A DNA stretch of 64,000 nt from contig JALHMG010000033.1 in NCBI GenBank assembly GCA_022844135.1, positions 1-64,000 of the forward strand, given 5' to 3'. The position numbers and the translations under genes were made by a program. Below are positions 31,972 through 42,107 of this stretch, piece by piece. Under the pieces are notes generated by a model, which was not told the DNA's origin, did no database searches, and worked only from the letters and a program-made list of their open reading frames with translations. Position 1 is the stretch's first letter. Each line of letters starts with the position of its first letter. The DNA is from Lysobacterales bacterium (GTDB lineage: Bacteria > Pseudomonadota > Gammaproteobacteria > Xanthomonadales > SZUA-5).

Positions 31972-32964
31972 TTAGAGTCGTACTACCTGCTTGCCAAAAT
32001 TCTTTCCGGCCAACAAACGGCGCAGCGCTTCCGGAAACTGCGTCAAGCCCTCGATGACGTCGACCTTGCCCTTGAGCTTGCCTTGCGCGACCAGCGGCGC
32101 CATTGCGGCGATGGCTTCATCACCGCGGTGCAGGTAGTCGATGACGACGAAGCCTTCCATGCGCGCACGGGCGCTGATCAGCGACAAATAGTTTGCCGGG
32201 CCTTGCGGCAATCCGGTGGCGTTGTATTGCGAGATGCCGCCGCACAGCACGATGCGCGCACGCAGGCGCAGGCGCTTCAACACGGCGTCGAGAATCTCGC
32301 CGCCGACGTTGTCGAAATACACATCGATGCCGTCGGGACAGGTCTCGCTGAGCGCTTTGCCAACTTTCTCGTTTTTGTAGTCGATGACCGCATCGGCACC
32401 CAGCTCCTTTACGTACGCACATTTTTCCGCGCCGCCAGCGATGCCGATGACGCGACAGCCCGCGGCCTTGCCCAATTGCACCACCGTGGAGCCGACCGCG
32501 CCAGCAGCTGCAGACACGACCAGCGTCTCGCCCGGCTTGGGTTGCCCGATGTCGTGCAAGCCGAAGAAGGCGGTGAAACCGGTGGCGCCGAACACGTGCA
32601 GGGCCCAGGTCGGGTCGGGCAGGGCGCGCGCATCGAAGGGGCGATAGCCTTTGCCGTTGGTGACGAACTCTTCGGTAACGCCGGTCATGCCGCCGATCCA
32701 CGCGCCGACCGGCAGTTTGGGATTTTTCGACTCGACCACTTCGCCGATGCCGCCGGCGCGCATCACCTCGCCCAAACCCACGGGCGGCCAGTAAGATTTC
32801 TGCTCAGTCATCCAGATACGCATTGCCGGGTCCACCGACACGAAGCGCACGGCAATCCGCGCCTCGCCGTCGTTTAGTTCTGCGTGCGCAACCTCGCGGC
32901 GCTCGAAGTCGCTGTCTTTGGGCTCGCCGACGGGGCGGGCAATGAGATGCAGGGCGTGTGGCAT
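31972..32964 (-). CDS. Zinc-less MDR-family NADP-dependent oxidoreductase
   Basis: 330 residues of the medium-chain dehydrogenase/reductase superfamily, CurA/leukotriene-B4-dehydrogenase type. It has a GroES-like N-terminal half (VSVDPAMRIWM, GGIGEVVESKNP), then a Rossmann half with AAAGAVGSTVVQLGKAAGCRVIGIAGG. The Cys/His zinc ligands of alcohol dehydrogenases are absent. Likely reduces alpha,beta-unsaturated aldehydes or ketones with NADPH. AAAGG seven to eight bases before ATG 32964 fixes the start; the upstream extension of the frame is repeat sequence. Confidence 0.92.
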   Translation of the reverse strand: MPHALHLIARPVGEPKDSDFERREVAHAELNDGEARIAVRFVSVDPAMRIWMTEQKSYWPPVGLGEVMRAGGIGEVVESKNPKLPVGAWIGGMTGVTEEFVTNGKGYRPFDARALPDPTWALHVFGATGFTAFFGLHDIGQPKPGETLVVSAAAGAVGSTVVQLGKAAGCRVIGIAGGAEKCAYVKELGADAVIDYKNEKVGKALSETCPDGIDVYFDNVGGEILDAVLKRLRLRARIVLCGGISQYNATGLPQGPANYLSLISARARMEGFVVIDYLHRGDEAIAAMAPLVAQGKLKGKVDVIEGLTQFPEALRRLLAGKNFGKQVVRL

Positions 32965-33012
32965 GGACGTTCCTTTCTTCGATGAGCGGTTGCGGCGTTC
33001 GGGGTACGCGAA

Positions 33013-33169
33013 CTTGGTGGAGAACGGGGCACGGGGCACGGGGCAAGGGGGACGGGTTGGAGTTTGCGATGCCATGCGTCCAGCGGCGATGGAATTCGCG
33101 CATTCGCCGGTCGACGCAGGTGCTTTTCACGTGTCCCTTGCCCCTTGCCCCGTGCCCCGTTCTCCACCG
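33013..33169. repeat. Large imperfect inverted repeat with heptamer core
   Basis: Arms of about 37 bp (33013-33050 and 33132-33169) share GGTGGAGAACGGGGCACGGG and the following GGGGCA-type heptamers with two or three mismatches, around an ~82-bp spacer. It fills the divergent gap between the oxidoreductase and the peptidyl-prolyl isomerase gene. The transcript could fold into a long hairpin. No coding content. Confidence 0.8.
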
Positions 33170-33263
33170 AGTCCGCGTGCCGAAAGCCGATGCAGCATCC
33201 AGTAAGGCTAGCAAATCCATCGCCTGCTAAACTTGCGTTCTTTGCACCCTGAGGAGATCCGTC

Positions 33264-33857
33264 ATGAAATACGTTGCCGCTGCTCTTTTTTTGCTGTGCA
33301 GCACCGCTTTCGCGCAGGCGCCGGCGAACCCGCGCGTGTTACTGAAGACCAATCAGGGCGATATAACCCTGGAACTCGATTCCGCGCGCGCGCCCAAGTC
33401 AGTCGCGAACTTCGTCGAGTACGTGAAATCCGGCCATTACAACGGCACCATCTTCCATCGCGTCATCGATGGCTTCATGGTGCAGGGCGGTGGCTACACG
33501 ACCGAACTGACGAGCAAGGGCGGCCTGCGCGCCCCGGTTCTCAACGAGGCCGACAACGGGCTCAAGAACTTGCGCGGCACGGTGGCGATGGCGCGCACCA
33601 ACGATCCGCATTCGGCGACATCGCAGTTCTTCATCAATGTGGTCGACAACCCGGCGCTCGATCACACCAGCAAGGCCGATGGCCGTACCTGGGGTTATGC
33701 GGTGTTCGGTAAGGTTGTGGCCGGTATGGAAACGGTCGACAAGATCAAAGCGATGCCGACCAGCATGTTTTCGCCGGAGTTCCAGAACTTGCCGAAGCCC
33801 TATGTGGTGGTCGAATCGGCAACGATGGTGGAAGCCGAGGCCAAGCCGGCTGGCTGA
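33264..33857 (+). CDS. Periplasmic cyclophilin-type peptidyl-prolyl isomerase
   Basis: 197 residues: Sec signal peptide (residues 1-18, cleaved after AFA) and one cyclophilin domain. TIFHRVIDGFMVQGGG (catalytic Arg), TVAMART, SATSQFFINVVDN and WGYAVFGKVVAGMETVDKI are the active-site and core motifs. It should speed folding of exported proteins at prolines. First gene of a compact run; its stop shares one base with the lpxH start, and this order (ppi then lpxH) is common in proteobacteria. Confidence 0.95.
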   Translation: MKYVAAALFLLCSTAFAQAPANPRVLLKTNQGDITLELDSARAPKSVANFVEYVKSGHYNGTIFHRVIDGFMVQGGGYTTELTSKGGLRAPVLNEADNGLKNLRGTVAMARTNDPHSATSQFFINVVDNPALDHTSKADGRTWGYAVFGKVVAGMETVDKIKAMPTSMFSPEFQNLPKPYVVVESATMVEAEAKPAG

Positions 33858-34576
33858 TGTCCGTTTACTTCGCTTCGGACTTGCACCTCAAAGCGCTCGA
33901 CGATTCCAATGTCGAGCGCTTTTTTGCGTTTCTCGATGAGGTGCGCGCCGATGGCGAGGCGCTGTATCTGCTCGGGGACATCTTCGAAGCCTATATCGGC
34001 GACGACGACGACGATCCGTTGGTTGCGCGTGTCGCCGCGGAATTGTCGACCTTGAATTGTGCGGTGTTCCTGGTGCATGGCAATCGCGATTTCTTGATCG
34101 GCCAGTCGTTTGCGACGCGCGCGGCGGCGACACTGCTCGGCGAGGAAACCGTCATCAAGCTAGGTTCGTTCCGCGCGTTGCTGCTGCATGGCGACACGCT
34201 TTGCACCGACGACATCGCCTATCAGCACGTGCGCACCCAACTGCGATCGCGGCAGTGGCAATCGGATTTCCTCAACCAGCCGCTCGCCGCGCGTCGCGCG
34301 TTCGCCGTCAAAGCGCGTGCGGAAAGCCGAATGCACACGGCAGGAAGCGCGGCGGACATCATGGATGCGAACAGCGCCGCGGTGAACGAAACGCTCACGC
34401 GCCACGAAGTTTTGCTGCTGATTCACGGCCACACGCACAGGCCGATGGTTCATCGCCACGGCAACGCCACGCGAATTGTGTTGCCGGACTGGGATGAGCA
34501 TCGTTCGTGGCTGAAGTGGACCGCCGAAACTGGCGAGTTGTATGCGCGCGGCCAATGCGAGCGAGTCGACGTATGA
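33857..34576 (+). CDS. lpxH: UDP-2,3-diacylglucosamine diphosphatase
   Basis: 239 residues. Cleaves UDP-2,3-diacylglucosamine to lipid X in lipid A synthesis, at the inner face of the cytoplasmic membrane. The dinuclear-metal phosphoesterase ligands are visible: FASDLHL, YLLGDIFE, VHGNRDFLIG, LLHGD and LIHGHTHRP. Length is typical. ATGA overlap with dusB. Confidence 0.96.
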   Translation: MSVYFASDLHLKALDDSNVERFFAFLDEVRADGEALYLLGDIFEAYIGDDDDDPLVARVAAELSTLNCAVFLVHGNRDFLIGQSFATRAAATLLGEETVIKLGSFRALLLHGDTLCTDDIAYQHVRTQLRSRQWQSDFLNQPLAARRAFAVKARAESRMHTAGSAADIMDANSAAVNETLTRHEVLLLIHGHTHRPMVHRHGNATRIVLPDWDEHRSWLKWTAETGELYARGQCERVDV

Positions 34577-35568
34577 ACGTTCCTGTCGCGCATATCGGTC
34601 CGTACCGATTGGATCCGGCGCTTGTTCTGGCGCCGATGGCCGGCGTGACCGACAAGCCCTTTCGCTTATTGTGCAAGCGCTTAGGAGCTGGCTTGGCGGT
34701 GTCGGAAATGACCACCAGCGACGCGCGCCTTTGGGATAGCAAGAAGAGCCGTTGGCGCATGGATCACGTCGGCGAGCCGGAACCGATCAGCGTGCAGATC
34801 GCTGGCTACGATCCCATCGCCATGGCGGAGGCGGCGCGCCACAACATCGAGCACGGCGCACAGATCATCGACATCAACATGGGCTGTCCGGCGAAAAAGG
34901 TGTGCAAGGTCGACGCCGGATCTGCGTTGATGAAAGAGCCGGAACTGGTAGCGCGCATCTGCCGCGCGGTCGTCGCTGCGGCTGCGCCTACGCCGGTGAC
35001 GCTGAAGATTCGCACCGGTTGGTGCCGAGCCGTGCGGAACGGCCCGGAGATCGCGCAGATTGCGCAAGACGCCGGCATCGCCGCACTCGCAGTGCACGGG
35101 CGCACGCGCGAAGATCAGTACCAGGGCCATGCCGAGTACGACACCATTGCCGCGATCAAGTTGCGACTGGCCATCCCGGTGTTCGCCAATGGCGATATCG
35201 AGACGCCGGAGAAAGCGCTGCGCGTGCTGCGCCAGACCGGCTGCGATGGCTTGCTGATCGGTCGCGCGGCGCAAGGCTATCCGTGGATTTTTCGCGAGAT
35301 CGAGCATTACTTGCGTACCGGCAAACCGATGGCGCCGCCAAGTCAGCAGGAAATCGCCACCACCATGCTCGATCACCTGCAGGCGCTGTACGCGTTTTAC
35401 GGCGAGCACACGGGTCTTCGTGTGGCGCGCAAGCACTTAGGTTGGTACGCGAAGACGCGTGTCGACGGCGAGTTGTTTCGTCGGCAAGTTGTGCTCGCCG
35501 AAAGTGCTGCGGAGCAATACGATCTCACCGCCGCCTGGCTTTCGACGCCGCTCGCGATGGCGGCCTGA
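34573..35568 (+). CDS. dusB: tRNA-dihydrouridine synthase B
   Basis: 331 residues. FMN-dependent reductase that makes dihydrouridine in the tRNA D-loop. LAPMAGVTDKPFR, the catalytic Cys in DINMGCPAKKVC, VTLKIRTGW, VHGRTREDQYQG, FANGDIETPE and LLIGRAAQGYPWIF are DusB-specific. In many gammaproteobacteria it precedes fis; here tcdA follows instead. Overlaps lpxH by 4 nt. Confidence 0.95.
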   Translation: MNVPVAHIGPYRLDPALVLAPMAGVTDKPFRLLCKRLGAGLAVSEMTTSDARLWDSKKSRWRMDHVGEPEPISVQIAGYDPIAMAEAARHNIEHGAQIIDINMGCPAKKVCKVDAGSALMKEPELVARICRAVVAAAAPTPVTLKIRTGWCRAVRNGPEIAQIAQDAGIAALAVHGRTREDQYQGHAEYDTIAAIKLRLAIPVFANGDIETPEKALRVLRQTGCDGLLIGRAAQGYPWIFREIEHYLRTGKPMAPPSQQEIATTMLDHLQALYAFYGEHTGLRVARKHLGWYAKTRVDGELFRRQVVLAESAAEQYDLTAAWLSTPLAMAA

Positions 35569-35572
35569 GCAC

Positions 35573-36355
35573 ATGATCGAAGCACCGGCCATCGATTTTG
35601 ATCGCTTCGCGGGGATCGCGCGGCTCTACGGCGTCGCGGCGCTGCAGCGCTTTGCAGCTTCGCATGTCTCGGTCATCGGCGTCGGCGGCGTGGGTTCCTG
35701 GGCCGCCGAAGCGCTGGTCCGCAGTGGCGTCGGCGCAGTGACGATTTTCGACGCCGATGAGATCTGCCTGTCGAACAGCAATCGCCAGTCGCATGCGCTC
35801 GCCGGCAACTTTGGTCGGGCAAAAGTCGATGTGCTGGCGGAGCGCTTGCGGGCGATCAATCCAGGCGCGCGAATCGAGGCGCGAAACCAGTTCCTCACGC
35901 CGACGACGCTGGAGTTGCTGCGCGAGGGTTACAGCGTCGTGTTGGATTGCTGCGACGCATTTCGGGTCAAAGTCGAAATGATTGCCTACTGCCGGCGCAA
36001 CAAAATCCCGCTGGTCACCGTAGGCTCTGCGGGCGGGCGCATCGATCCGACGCTGGTTCGCATTCGCGACTTGTCTCGAACCGAACACGATGCGCTGCTC
36101 AGTCTGGTGCGCAAGAAGCTGCGCGAGGAGTTCAAGTTTCCGCGCGGCCCGAAGCGTTACTTCGGCGTGCCGGCTGTGTATTCGCTGGAGAACGTACGCT
36201 ATCCCACCAGCGACGGCGGGGTATGCGCGAACAAGCCTGCGTCGTTGGAGCAAGGACGTCTGGATTGTGGCGGCGGGCTCGGCGCGGCAATGCATGTGAC
36301 CGGCGCTTTCGCGTTCGCTGCCGTTGGCGAAGTGTTGGCGAGGTTGCAGAAGTGA
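35573..36355 (+). CDS. tcdA: tRNA cyclic-t6A dehydratase TcdA (CsdL)
   Basis: 260-residue E1-like/ThiF-fold enzyme that closes t6A37 of tRNA into the cyclic ct6A form with ATP. GVGGVGSWAAEALVRSGVG is the nucleotide-binding loop, DADEICLSNSNRQ the adenylation region, LDCCDAFRVKVEMI follows, and RYSLENV-type and CANKPASLEQGRLDCGGG segments come near the end. Follows dusB by 4 bp, so two tRNA-modification genes are paired. The stop overlaps the next start (GTGA). Confidence 0.94.
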   Translation: MIEAPAIDFDRFAGIARLYGVAALQRFAASHVSVIGVGGVGSWAAEALVRSGVGAVTIFDADEICLSNSNRQSHALAGNFGRAKVDVLAERLRAINPGARIEARNQFLTPTTLELLREGYSVVLDCCDAFRVKVEMIAYCRRNKIPLVTVGSAGGRIDPTLVRIRDLSRTEHDALLSLVRKKLREEFKFPRGPKRYFGVPAVYSLENVRYPTSDGGVCANKPASLEQGRLDCGGGLGAAMHVTGAFAFAAVGEVLARLQK

Positions 36356-36678
36356 GACTCGATCCGGAAGGCATTTACAAAATCGCGCGCCGCGCCGAAT
36401 GGGAGGCGGCGATCGCGGGAGGGCAATTTGAGGGCTCCGCGCACGACCGCCGCGATGGTTTCATCCACCTTTCGAAGGGCACTCAGGTGCCGGGCGTGCT
36501 GCAGCGCTACTTTGTCGGCGAGCGCGACTTGCTGGTTGTGCAAATCGATGCCGCGCTTCTGCACGACCTTCGCTGGGAGGCCGGCAAGAGCGAGGCCTTT
36601 CCGCATCATTACGGGCCGATTCCCCTCGCGGCGATGCGTATCGCCCACAGATTACCGATCGCCGACGCACTGACATAA
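36352..36678 (+). CDS. DUF952 family protein
   Basis: 108 residues from a GTG overlapping the tcdA stop. IYKIARRAEWEAA, GFIHLSKGTQVPGVLQRYF and the closing FPHHYGPIPLAAM are the DUF952 pattern, which has an NAD-ADP-ribosyltransferase-like look (HxS plus Tyr). Function is unknown. Being translationally coupled to tcdA, it may share its regulation. Confidence 0.88.
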   Translation: MRLDPEGIYKIARRAEWEAAIAGGQFEGSAHDRRDGFIHLSKGTQVPGVLQRYFVGERDLLVVQIDAALLHDLRWEAGKSEAFPHHYGPIPLAAMRIAHRLPIADALT

Positions 36679-36709
36679 AATCGGCCTTCCGCCCCGCGCG
36701 AGGCCCGCC

Positions 36710-38377
36710 ATGAGTTTCCTGCAAGCGCCGCCGCAGCTGGTCAATCCGTTTCACTCCGATCGCGTACTGCAGTCCAGCCTGCGGCGCGTGCTCTCGCACA
36801 CGGAGTTCGATGCCTTGCGCGAAGTGGGAATGGAGCTAGGGCAGCTCATCGCCGATGAACTTTATCCGCAGCAACTGGCGGAACGGCGTATCGAACCGGT
36901 GCATACGCCCTTCGACGCCTGGGGCCAGCGCATAGACCACATCTCGCTGACGCCGCTGTGGCAGCGCTTCCCCGACATCGCGACGCGCTTCGGGTTGGTG
37001 TGGCGCGGCTACGATCAGGCGCTGGGGCCGCATTCGCGCCTGATGCAATTCGCGCTCGTTTACCTGGTATCGGCCGCCAGCGATTTTTACGCCTGTCCCT
37101 TGGCGATGACCGATGGCGCCGCGCGGGCGCTCATCGAGTCCGGCAACGAGGCGTTGATTCGTCGCGCGGTCGCTCATTTGACGGCGCGACGGGCCGATCA
37201 GATGTGGACCAGTGGCCAATGGATGACCGAGACCACCGGCGGCTCCGATATCTCGCGCACGGAGACGCGCGCGGTGCGCGATGGCGAACTCTGGCGCATC
37301 TATGGGCGCAAGTGGTTCACCTCTGCCGCAACGTCTGAAGTTGCCCTGTTGTTGGCGCGCCCCGACGGCAATCCTGAAGGCTCTGAAGGATTGGCGCTGT
37401 TCTACATCGAACCGCGCGATGCGGCCGGGCGCTTGCAACACATCCGCGTCGATCGCCTGAAGGACAAACTCGGCACGCGCAAGTTGCCGACGGCCGAGTT
37501 GACGCTCGAAGGTGCGCCAGCGCATCTGGTCGGCAGCGAACGGCACGGCGTGCGCCTGATCGCACCGGTGCTCAATCAAACTCGGGTGTGGAACACCTTC
37601 GCCGCGCTGTCGTACTTCCGCAAGGGGCTGATGCTGCTGCGCGATTACGGTCGGCGTCGCTCCATCGCGGGCAAATCGTTGGCCGACCTGCCGCTGCACC
37701 AGGACACGGTGGCAGGATTACAGGCGGAGTTCGAAGCCGGGCTGCATCTGGCGCTGCATCTCGCGGAATTGATGGGCAAACAAGAACACGGACTGCTCGA
37801 CGATCGCCACCGTATTTTGCTGCGTTTGTTGATTCCGATCGCGAAACTACTGACCGCCAAACAAGCGCTGTCGGGTCTGAGCGAAATCGTCGAAGGCTTC
37901 GGCGGGGCAGGGTATGTGGAGGACTCTGGCATCCCCGGCCTGCTGCGCGACGCGCAAGTCTTCAGCATTTGGGAAGGCGCCACGGATGTGCTGGCGTTGG
38001 ACGCACTCAAAGTCCTGCAGGCCGAGGGCAGCTGGGCGGCTCTGCAAGCTGCTCTTTTTACGCTGGCCGCACAAGCGTCGGGGCAGTTCGATCAGGAACT
38101 CCCTGCGCTGTGCGCCGCATTTGATGCCGCCCGGCAATCGCTCACTTCGCGCGCCAACGCCGGCGAGCGCGACGCCCGCGCGCGCGGCGTGGCCATGACG
38201 CTCGGTCGCTGTTACGCTTTTGCTCTGCTGGCGCGCCACGCCAGTTGGGCCAGCATCGCCGAGCAAGACCCACGCCCCATCGCTGCCGCCCGTCGCTTCG
38301 TCGCGCACGGCTTGAATCGCTGCTACGACTCACTCAGCAAAGACGCGCGACGTTTGGCGTTGGATGAGCTGGATTGA
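36710..38377 (+). CDS. AidB-like acyl-CoA dehydrogenase
   Basis: 555 residues, long for the family but normal for the AidB group. An N-terminal domain with VNPFHSDRVLQSSLRRV, flavin motif QWMTETTGGSDIS (about 165), KWFTSA, and C-terminal GGAGYVEDSGIPGLLRDAQVFSIWEGATDVLALD, close to the matching AidB block. AidB proteins are flavoproteins linked to alkylation stress; others oxidise acyl-CoAs. Which applies is not decidable here. GAGG lies before the ATG; converges on thrB with only 8 bp between stops. Confidence 0.9.
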   Translation: MSFLQAPPQLVNPFHSDRVLQSSLRRVLSHTEFDALREVGMELGQLIADELYPQQLAERRIEPVHTPFDAWGQRIDHISLTPLWQRFPDIATRFGLVWRGYDQALGPHSRLMQFALVYLVSAASDFYACPLAMTDGAARALIESGNEALIRRAVAHLTARRADQMWTSGQWMTETTGGSDISRTETRAVRDGELWRIYGRKWFTSAATSEVALLLARPDGNPEGSEGLALFYIEPRDAAGRLQHIRVDRLKDKLGTRKLPTAELTLEGAPAHLVGSERHGVRLIAPVLNQTRVWNTFAALSYFRKGLMLLRDYGRRRSIAGKSLADLPLHQDTVAGLQAEFEAGLHLALHLAELMGKQEHGLLDDRHRILLRLLIPIAKLLTAKQALSGLSEIVEGFGGAGYVEDSGIPGLLRDAQVFSIWEGATDVLALDALKVLQAEGSWAALQAALFTLAAQASGQFDQELPALCAAFDAARQSLTSRANAGERDARARGVAMTLGRCYAFALLARHASWASIAEQDPRPIAAARRFVAHGLNRCYDSLSKDARRLALDELD

Positions 38378-38385
38378 CCACGAGC

Positions 38386-39306
38386 TCAGACCACCAGGTG
38401 CGCGCCGCCTGCATTGACCGCGCTCACAATCGCATCGCTATCGAGCCCGGCAGCGGCGAAGGCGTCTTGCATGGCCTTCCCGGCTACCACCGCTGCGGTG
38501 CGTTCGGTGAACCAGGCGAACACGCTGGGACCGGCGCCGGAGATCGATGCGCCGAGTGCGCCGGCACCCAGGGCCGCTTTTTTGACCGCCGCAAATCCAG
38601 GAATCAGTGAGGCGCGGCGCGGTTCGATCAGGATGTCCTTGAGGCCGCTCTGGATCAGCGCAAAATCGCTCTTGAAACATCCGGCCAGCACCAGCGCCAA
38701 GCCTTCGGATTGGCCAACGAATTCGCTCAAACCGTACACACCGCGCAGCGCTTCGCGGGCGCGTTTGGTTTCCAGCACAAAGTGCGGATGCACGACCACG
38801 GCCGTCAGGCCCGGTGGCGTGGGGATGGTCACCACGCGCTCGTGGGTGGCGAGGACCAGCCCGCCATACAATTGCGGGCCGATGTTGTCGCCATGCACGC
38901 TGCCGCTGGCCACCGCCTCGCCTTGAAGAGCGTGGCGATACAGCGACGCCAGCGGTAGCGGCTGATCGAGGAGCGCATTCGCAGCCACCACTGCAGCGCT
39001 GGCCGAGGATGCCGACCCGCCCAGACCTGAGCCCAGCGGAATACCCTTGTGGATCGCAATCTCGAAACCGAAGGGCAAATGCTCGGCATCGATCATCGAT
39101 TGCAGGGCACGTGCTGCGGTGTTCTTTTCGTTGTCGACCGGCAAATCGGTAATCACGCCATCGATGCGCGTCACCCGCGCCACGCGTTCGCTGCAGCGCG
39201 CTACCGTAACGGTATCGCCAAGTCCCTCAAGCGCATGGCCCAACAGATCGAAGCCGACGCCGACGTTGCCGACGCTGGCCGGCGCGAACGCGCGGGCCGA
39301 GCTCAT
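38386..39306 (-). CDS. thrB: Homoserine kinase
   Basis: 306-residue GHMP kinase that phosphorylates homoserine for threonine synthase. [19 protein letters not shown] at the N-terminus, the phosphate loop [17 protein letters not shown] (about residue 90) and a C-terminal [18 protein letters not shown] complete the fold. Start overlaps the thrA stop by 4 nt, giving a thrA-thrB operon; thrC is elsewhere in the window. Confidence 0.96.
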   Translation of the reverse strand: MSSARAFAPASVGNVGVGFDLLGHALEGLGDTVTVARCSERVARVTRIDGVITDLPVDNEKNTAARALQSMIDAEHLPFGFEIAIHKGIPLGSGLGGSASSASAAVVAANALLDQPLPLASLYRHALQGEAVASGSVHGDNIGPQLYGGLVLATHERVVTIPTPPGLTAVVVHPHFVLETKRAREALRGVYGLSEFVGQSEGLALVLAGCFKSDFALIQSGLKDILIEPRRASLIPGFAAVKKAALGAGALGASISGAGPSVFAWFTERTAAVVAGKAMQDAFAAAGLDSDAIVSAVNAGGAHLVV

Positions 39307-41759
39307 AGACGCGCGCCCAGACTGGCGGCCACGCGCAGCAGATCGGCAAAAACGCCGGCAGCGGTCACGTCAGGACCGGCGCCAGGGCCACGCACGATCA
39401 GCGGATTGCGATGGTAGCGCTCGGTCGTGAAGCTGACGATGTTATCGGTCAGCGCGATGTGCGCGAACGGATGGTCGGCGGGCAGCGCGCGCAATTGCAC
39501 CAGCGCCGTGCCGTCGGCTTCGAGTACCGCACAGTAGCGCAGCACCTGGCCGCGCGCTCTGGCTTCGACAAAGCGAGTGGTCATCGCTGCATCGTAGGCC
39601 GGCAAGCCGTGCAGAAAATCCTCGCTGCTGCCGTCGAGCAGCGAGTCGGGAACCAGGCTCTCGACCTGTACCTGTTGAAGTTCCAGCGGCACGCCCATCT
39701 CGCGCGCCAGGATCACGAGTTTGCGCGCAACATCGAGGCCAGAGAGATCGTCGCGCGGATCAGGTTCGGTGTAACCTGCCTGCTTGGCGTCCAGTACCAG
39801 CGCCGAGAATGGCTGGCTGCCGTCGAAACGGTTGAACAGATACGCCAGCGTGCCGGAGAAAATGCCCTCGATGCGCGCGATGCGATCGCCGGTATCGATG
39901 AGGTCGCGTAGCGTGCCGATCACCGGAAGTCCAGCGCCGACGGTGGCTTCATAGCGCCAGCGCGCGCCGCTCTTCGCGGCCGCCTGGATAGCGCGATAGC
40001 GTGCCAGCGGGCCGGCGCCGGCTTGTTTGTTCGGCGTCAGCACGTGGATGCCGGCGGCCAGCCATTTCGGATAGTGCTCGGCGACCTCCGAGCTCGCCGA
40101 GCAATCGATGATCATCGCGTGCGGCAAATGCTCGGCGCGCACATGGCGCGCCAAGGCATCGAGATCGCAGGGCAGGGCGCTCTGCTGCAGCGATTCCTTC
40201 CAGCCCTGCAGATCGATCGCCAATTCTTCGAGCAGCATGCGCTTGCTGCCGGAAATTGCCCGAACGCGGAGATCGACGTTGTTGTCCTGCAACAGCCGCG
40301 GCTGCGCCATGCGGATCTGCGCGAGCAATGCCTGCCCCACCTGTCCGGGTCCGACGATGCCGATCGATAACGTTTGCGCCGACAGGTAAAAGCCGGCATG
40401 CACCGCGCGCAATGCGCGGGTCGCTTCGCCTTCTGAAATTGCCACCGAGATGTTGCGCTCGGAGGAACCTTGCGCAATGGCGCGCACGTTGACCTTGGCG
40501 CGGCCGAGCGCATTAAACACCTGTGCGCAAATACCCGGCGTGCCGGCCATGCCATCGCCGACCACCGCCAGCACGCTGATGCCGCGTTCGCTCACGACAC
40601 GCTGAATCGAACCGAGCGCGATCTCGCGACCGAAAGCATCGGCAAGCACCTCGCGCGCGCGGTCGGCATCTGCGCTGTGCATCACGCAACATATGGAATG
40701 CTCGCTCGAGCCCTGCGAGATCATCGTCACCGAGACCTTCGCGCCGCGCAGCGCGGCGAACACGCGCTCGGCCGTGCCCGGCACACCGATCATGCCGGCG
40801 CCTTCGATGGTGATCAGCGCCAGGCCGCCGATGGTCGTAATACCTTTGATCGGCGGCTCTCGGCCTCCCAGCGCATCGATACGCGTTCCAGGATGGCCGG
40901 GATTGAAGGTATTGCGAATGTACACCGGTATCGACTTGGCGGTGGCCGGCGCCATCGTTTGTGGGTGGATCACCTTGGCGCCGAAATAGGCCAGCTCAAA
41001 GGCTTCGTTGTACGAAACATGATCCAGTACCACGGCCTCCGGCACGCGCCGCGGATCAGCCGACAGCACGCCGTCGACATCGGTCCAGATATGGATCTCG
41101 CTGGCATCGAACAACGCGCCGAAAATGCTGGCCGAATAGTCGCTGCCGTTGCGTCCGAGCGTGGTGATGCGCTCATTGCTGTTGCGCCGGGCAACGAAAC
41201 CGGTGATGACGTAGCGAGTCGACGGATGCTGGTGGCGGAATCGCGCCAGCAGCTTTTCGCTGGGAAGCCAATCGACGCCCACGTGCAACTCGTTGGGCGT
41301 CACGCGCAACACCTCGCGTGCATCCAGAAACACGCCCGGTTGCCCCAGCTCGCGAAAGTGGGCGGCGAGCAACATCGCCGACCACACCTCGCCCAGACCT
41401 TGGACGATCTCGACCATCTCATCGGGCGCGGCGGCGATCAGTTCCATCGTACGCAGCAAGTGCGCCAGATCGTCGAAACCGGCTTGATAGGAGGCGAGCA
41501 TCGCATCGGGTTTCTGCAACAACTCGCGCGCGGCCGATTCGTGTTTGTCGCGCAACTCGGCGAGCTTCTGGTTCCAGTCTGGGGCGCGTGCGCTGGCAAG
41601 CCTGGTCAATTCGATCAGTCGATCAGTGACACCCTGCATTGCCGAAACGACAATGGCTTGCTCTGTGTCCCCGCGCGCGAGCATGAGCTGCGCAACATGA
41701 CGATAACGCTCGGCATTGGCGACGCTACTGCCGCCAAACTTGTGGGCAATGAAGGGCAT
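39303..41759 (-). CDS. thrA: Bifunctional aspartokinase/homoserine dehydrogenase I
   Basis: 818 residues. N-terminal aspartokinase ([25 protein letters not shown] at about 215-225), two ACT regulatory domains (about 310-460, [15 protein letters not shown] and [17 protein letters not shown]), then homoserine dehydrogenase ([16 protein letters not shown] for NAD(P), [43 protein letters not shown]). It carries out steps one and three of threonine synthesis and is probably feedback-inhibited by threonine through the ACT domains. No Thr/Ile-rich leader peptide was found upstream, so classical attenuation is not evident. Confidence 0.97.
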   Translation of the reverse strand: MPFIAHKFGGSSVANAERYRHVAQLMLARGDTEQAIVVSAMQGVTDRLIELTRLASARAPDWNQKLAELRDKHESAARELLQKPDAMLASYQAGFDDLAHLLRTMELIAAAPDEMVEIVQGLGEVWSAMLLAAHFRELGQPGVFLDAREVLRVTPNELHVGVDWLPSEKLLARFRHQHPSTRYVITGFVARRNSNERITTLGRNGSDYSASIFGALFDASEIHIWTDVDGVLSADPRRVPEAVVLDHVSYNEAFELAYFGAKVIHPQTMAPATAKSIPVYIRNTFNPGHPGTRIDALGGREPPIKGITTIGGLALITIEGAGMIGVPGTAERVFAALRGAKVSVTMISQGSSEHSICCVMHSADADRAREVLADAFGREIALGSIQRVVSERGISVLAVVGDGMAGTPGICAQVFNALGRAKVNVRAIAQGSSERNISVAISEGEATRALRAVHAGFYLSAQTLSIGIVGPGQVGQALLAQIRMAQPRLLQDNNVDLRVRAISGSKRMLLEELAIDLQGWKESLQQSALPCDLDALARHVRAEHLPHAMIIDCSASSEVAEHYPKWLAAGIHVLTPNKQAGAGPLARYRAIQAAAKSGARWRYEATVGAGLPVIGTLRDLIDTGDRIARIEGIFSGTLAYLFNRFDGSQPFSALVLDAKQAGYTEPDPRDDLSGLDVARKLVILAREMGVPLELQQVQVESLVPDSLLDGSSEDFLHGLPAYDAAMTTRFVEARARGQVLRYCAVLEADGTALVQLRALPADHPFAHIALTDNIVSFTTERYHRNPLIVRGPGAGPDVTAAGVFADLLRVAASLGARL

Positions 41760-42052
41760 GATGAAAGTGAGCTGACAGAACTGCACCTGAAACTAGCAGC
41801 TTTCAGGCGCGCAAGGGCTCGGATGGAACGCCGCAGTGCATCACAGATTCGTCATCTTGCTCGGGCAGTGTGTGTATTCGAGCAGAAACACTATTGACAA
41901 CCGGAAAAGCCGCGCCAGAACTGGGGTTGTGCACAGCGCTGCTGCATGACGCACTTTTTGTTTCAGGACTGTCAAACTGGCGTCGAGTGCTGTCTATAAG
42001 TAATTGAATTTGCGATGTTTACCTGCGATGCATCGAAATTGCTCAAGGGGTG

Positions 42053-42078
42053 AAAAAGCCCGTCGCGGCGCGGCTTTT
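42053..42078 (-). terminator. Terminator hairpin downstream of priA
   Basis: AAAAGCC / GGCTTTT stem with a GC-rich 11-nt loop. On the minus strand it is followed by TTTTT in GGGCTTTTTCA, so it could end the priA transcript. The A- and T-runs on both sides would let it work in both directions. It might also attenuate transcripts entering thrA. Confidence 0.5.
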
Positions 42079-42107
42079 GCGCTCGTCAAGAGCCTTGTTC
42101 CACAGGG

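Noticed and set aside
40470..41897. 475-codon frame antisense to thrA
   Set aside because: Shadow of the aspartokinase/homoserine dehydrogenase frame; no protein motifs.
41780..41980. Possible thr operon leader peptide on the minus strand
   Set aside because: A short frame from GTG reads through a few Thr codons but has no Thr/Ile run, no good ribosome-binding site and no matching attenuator right before thrA.
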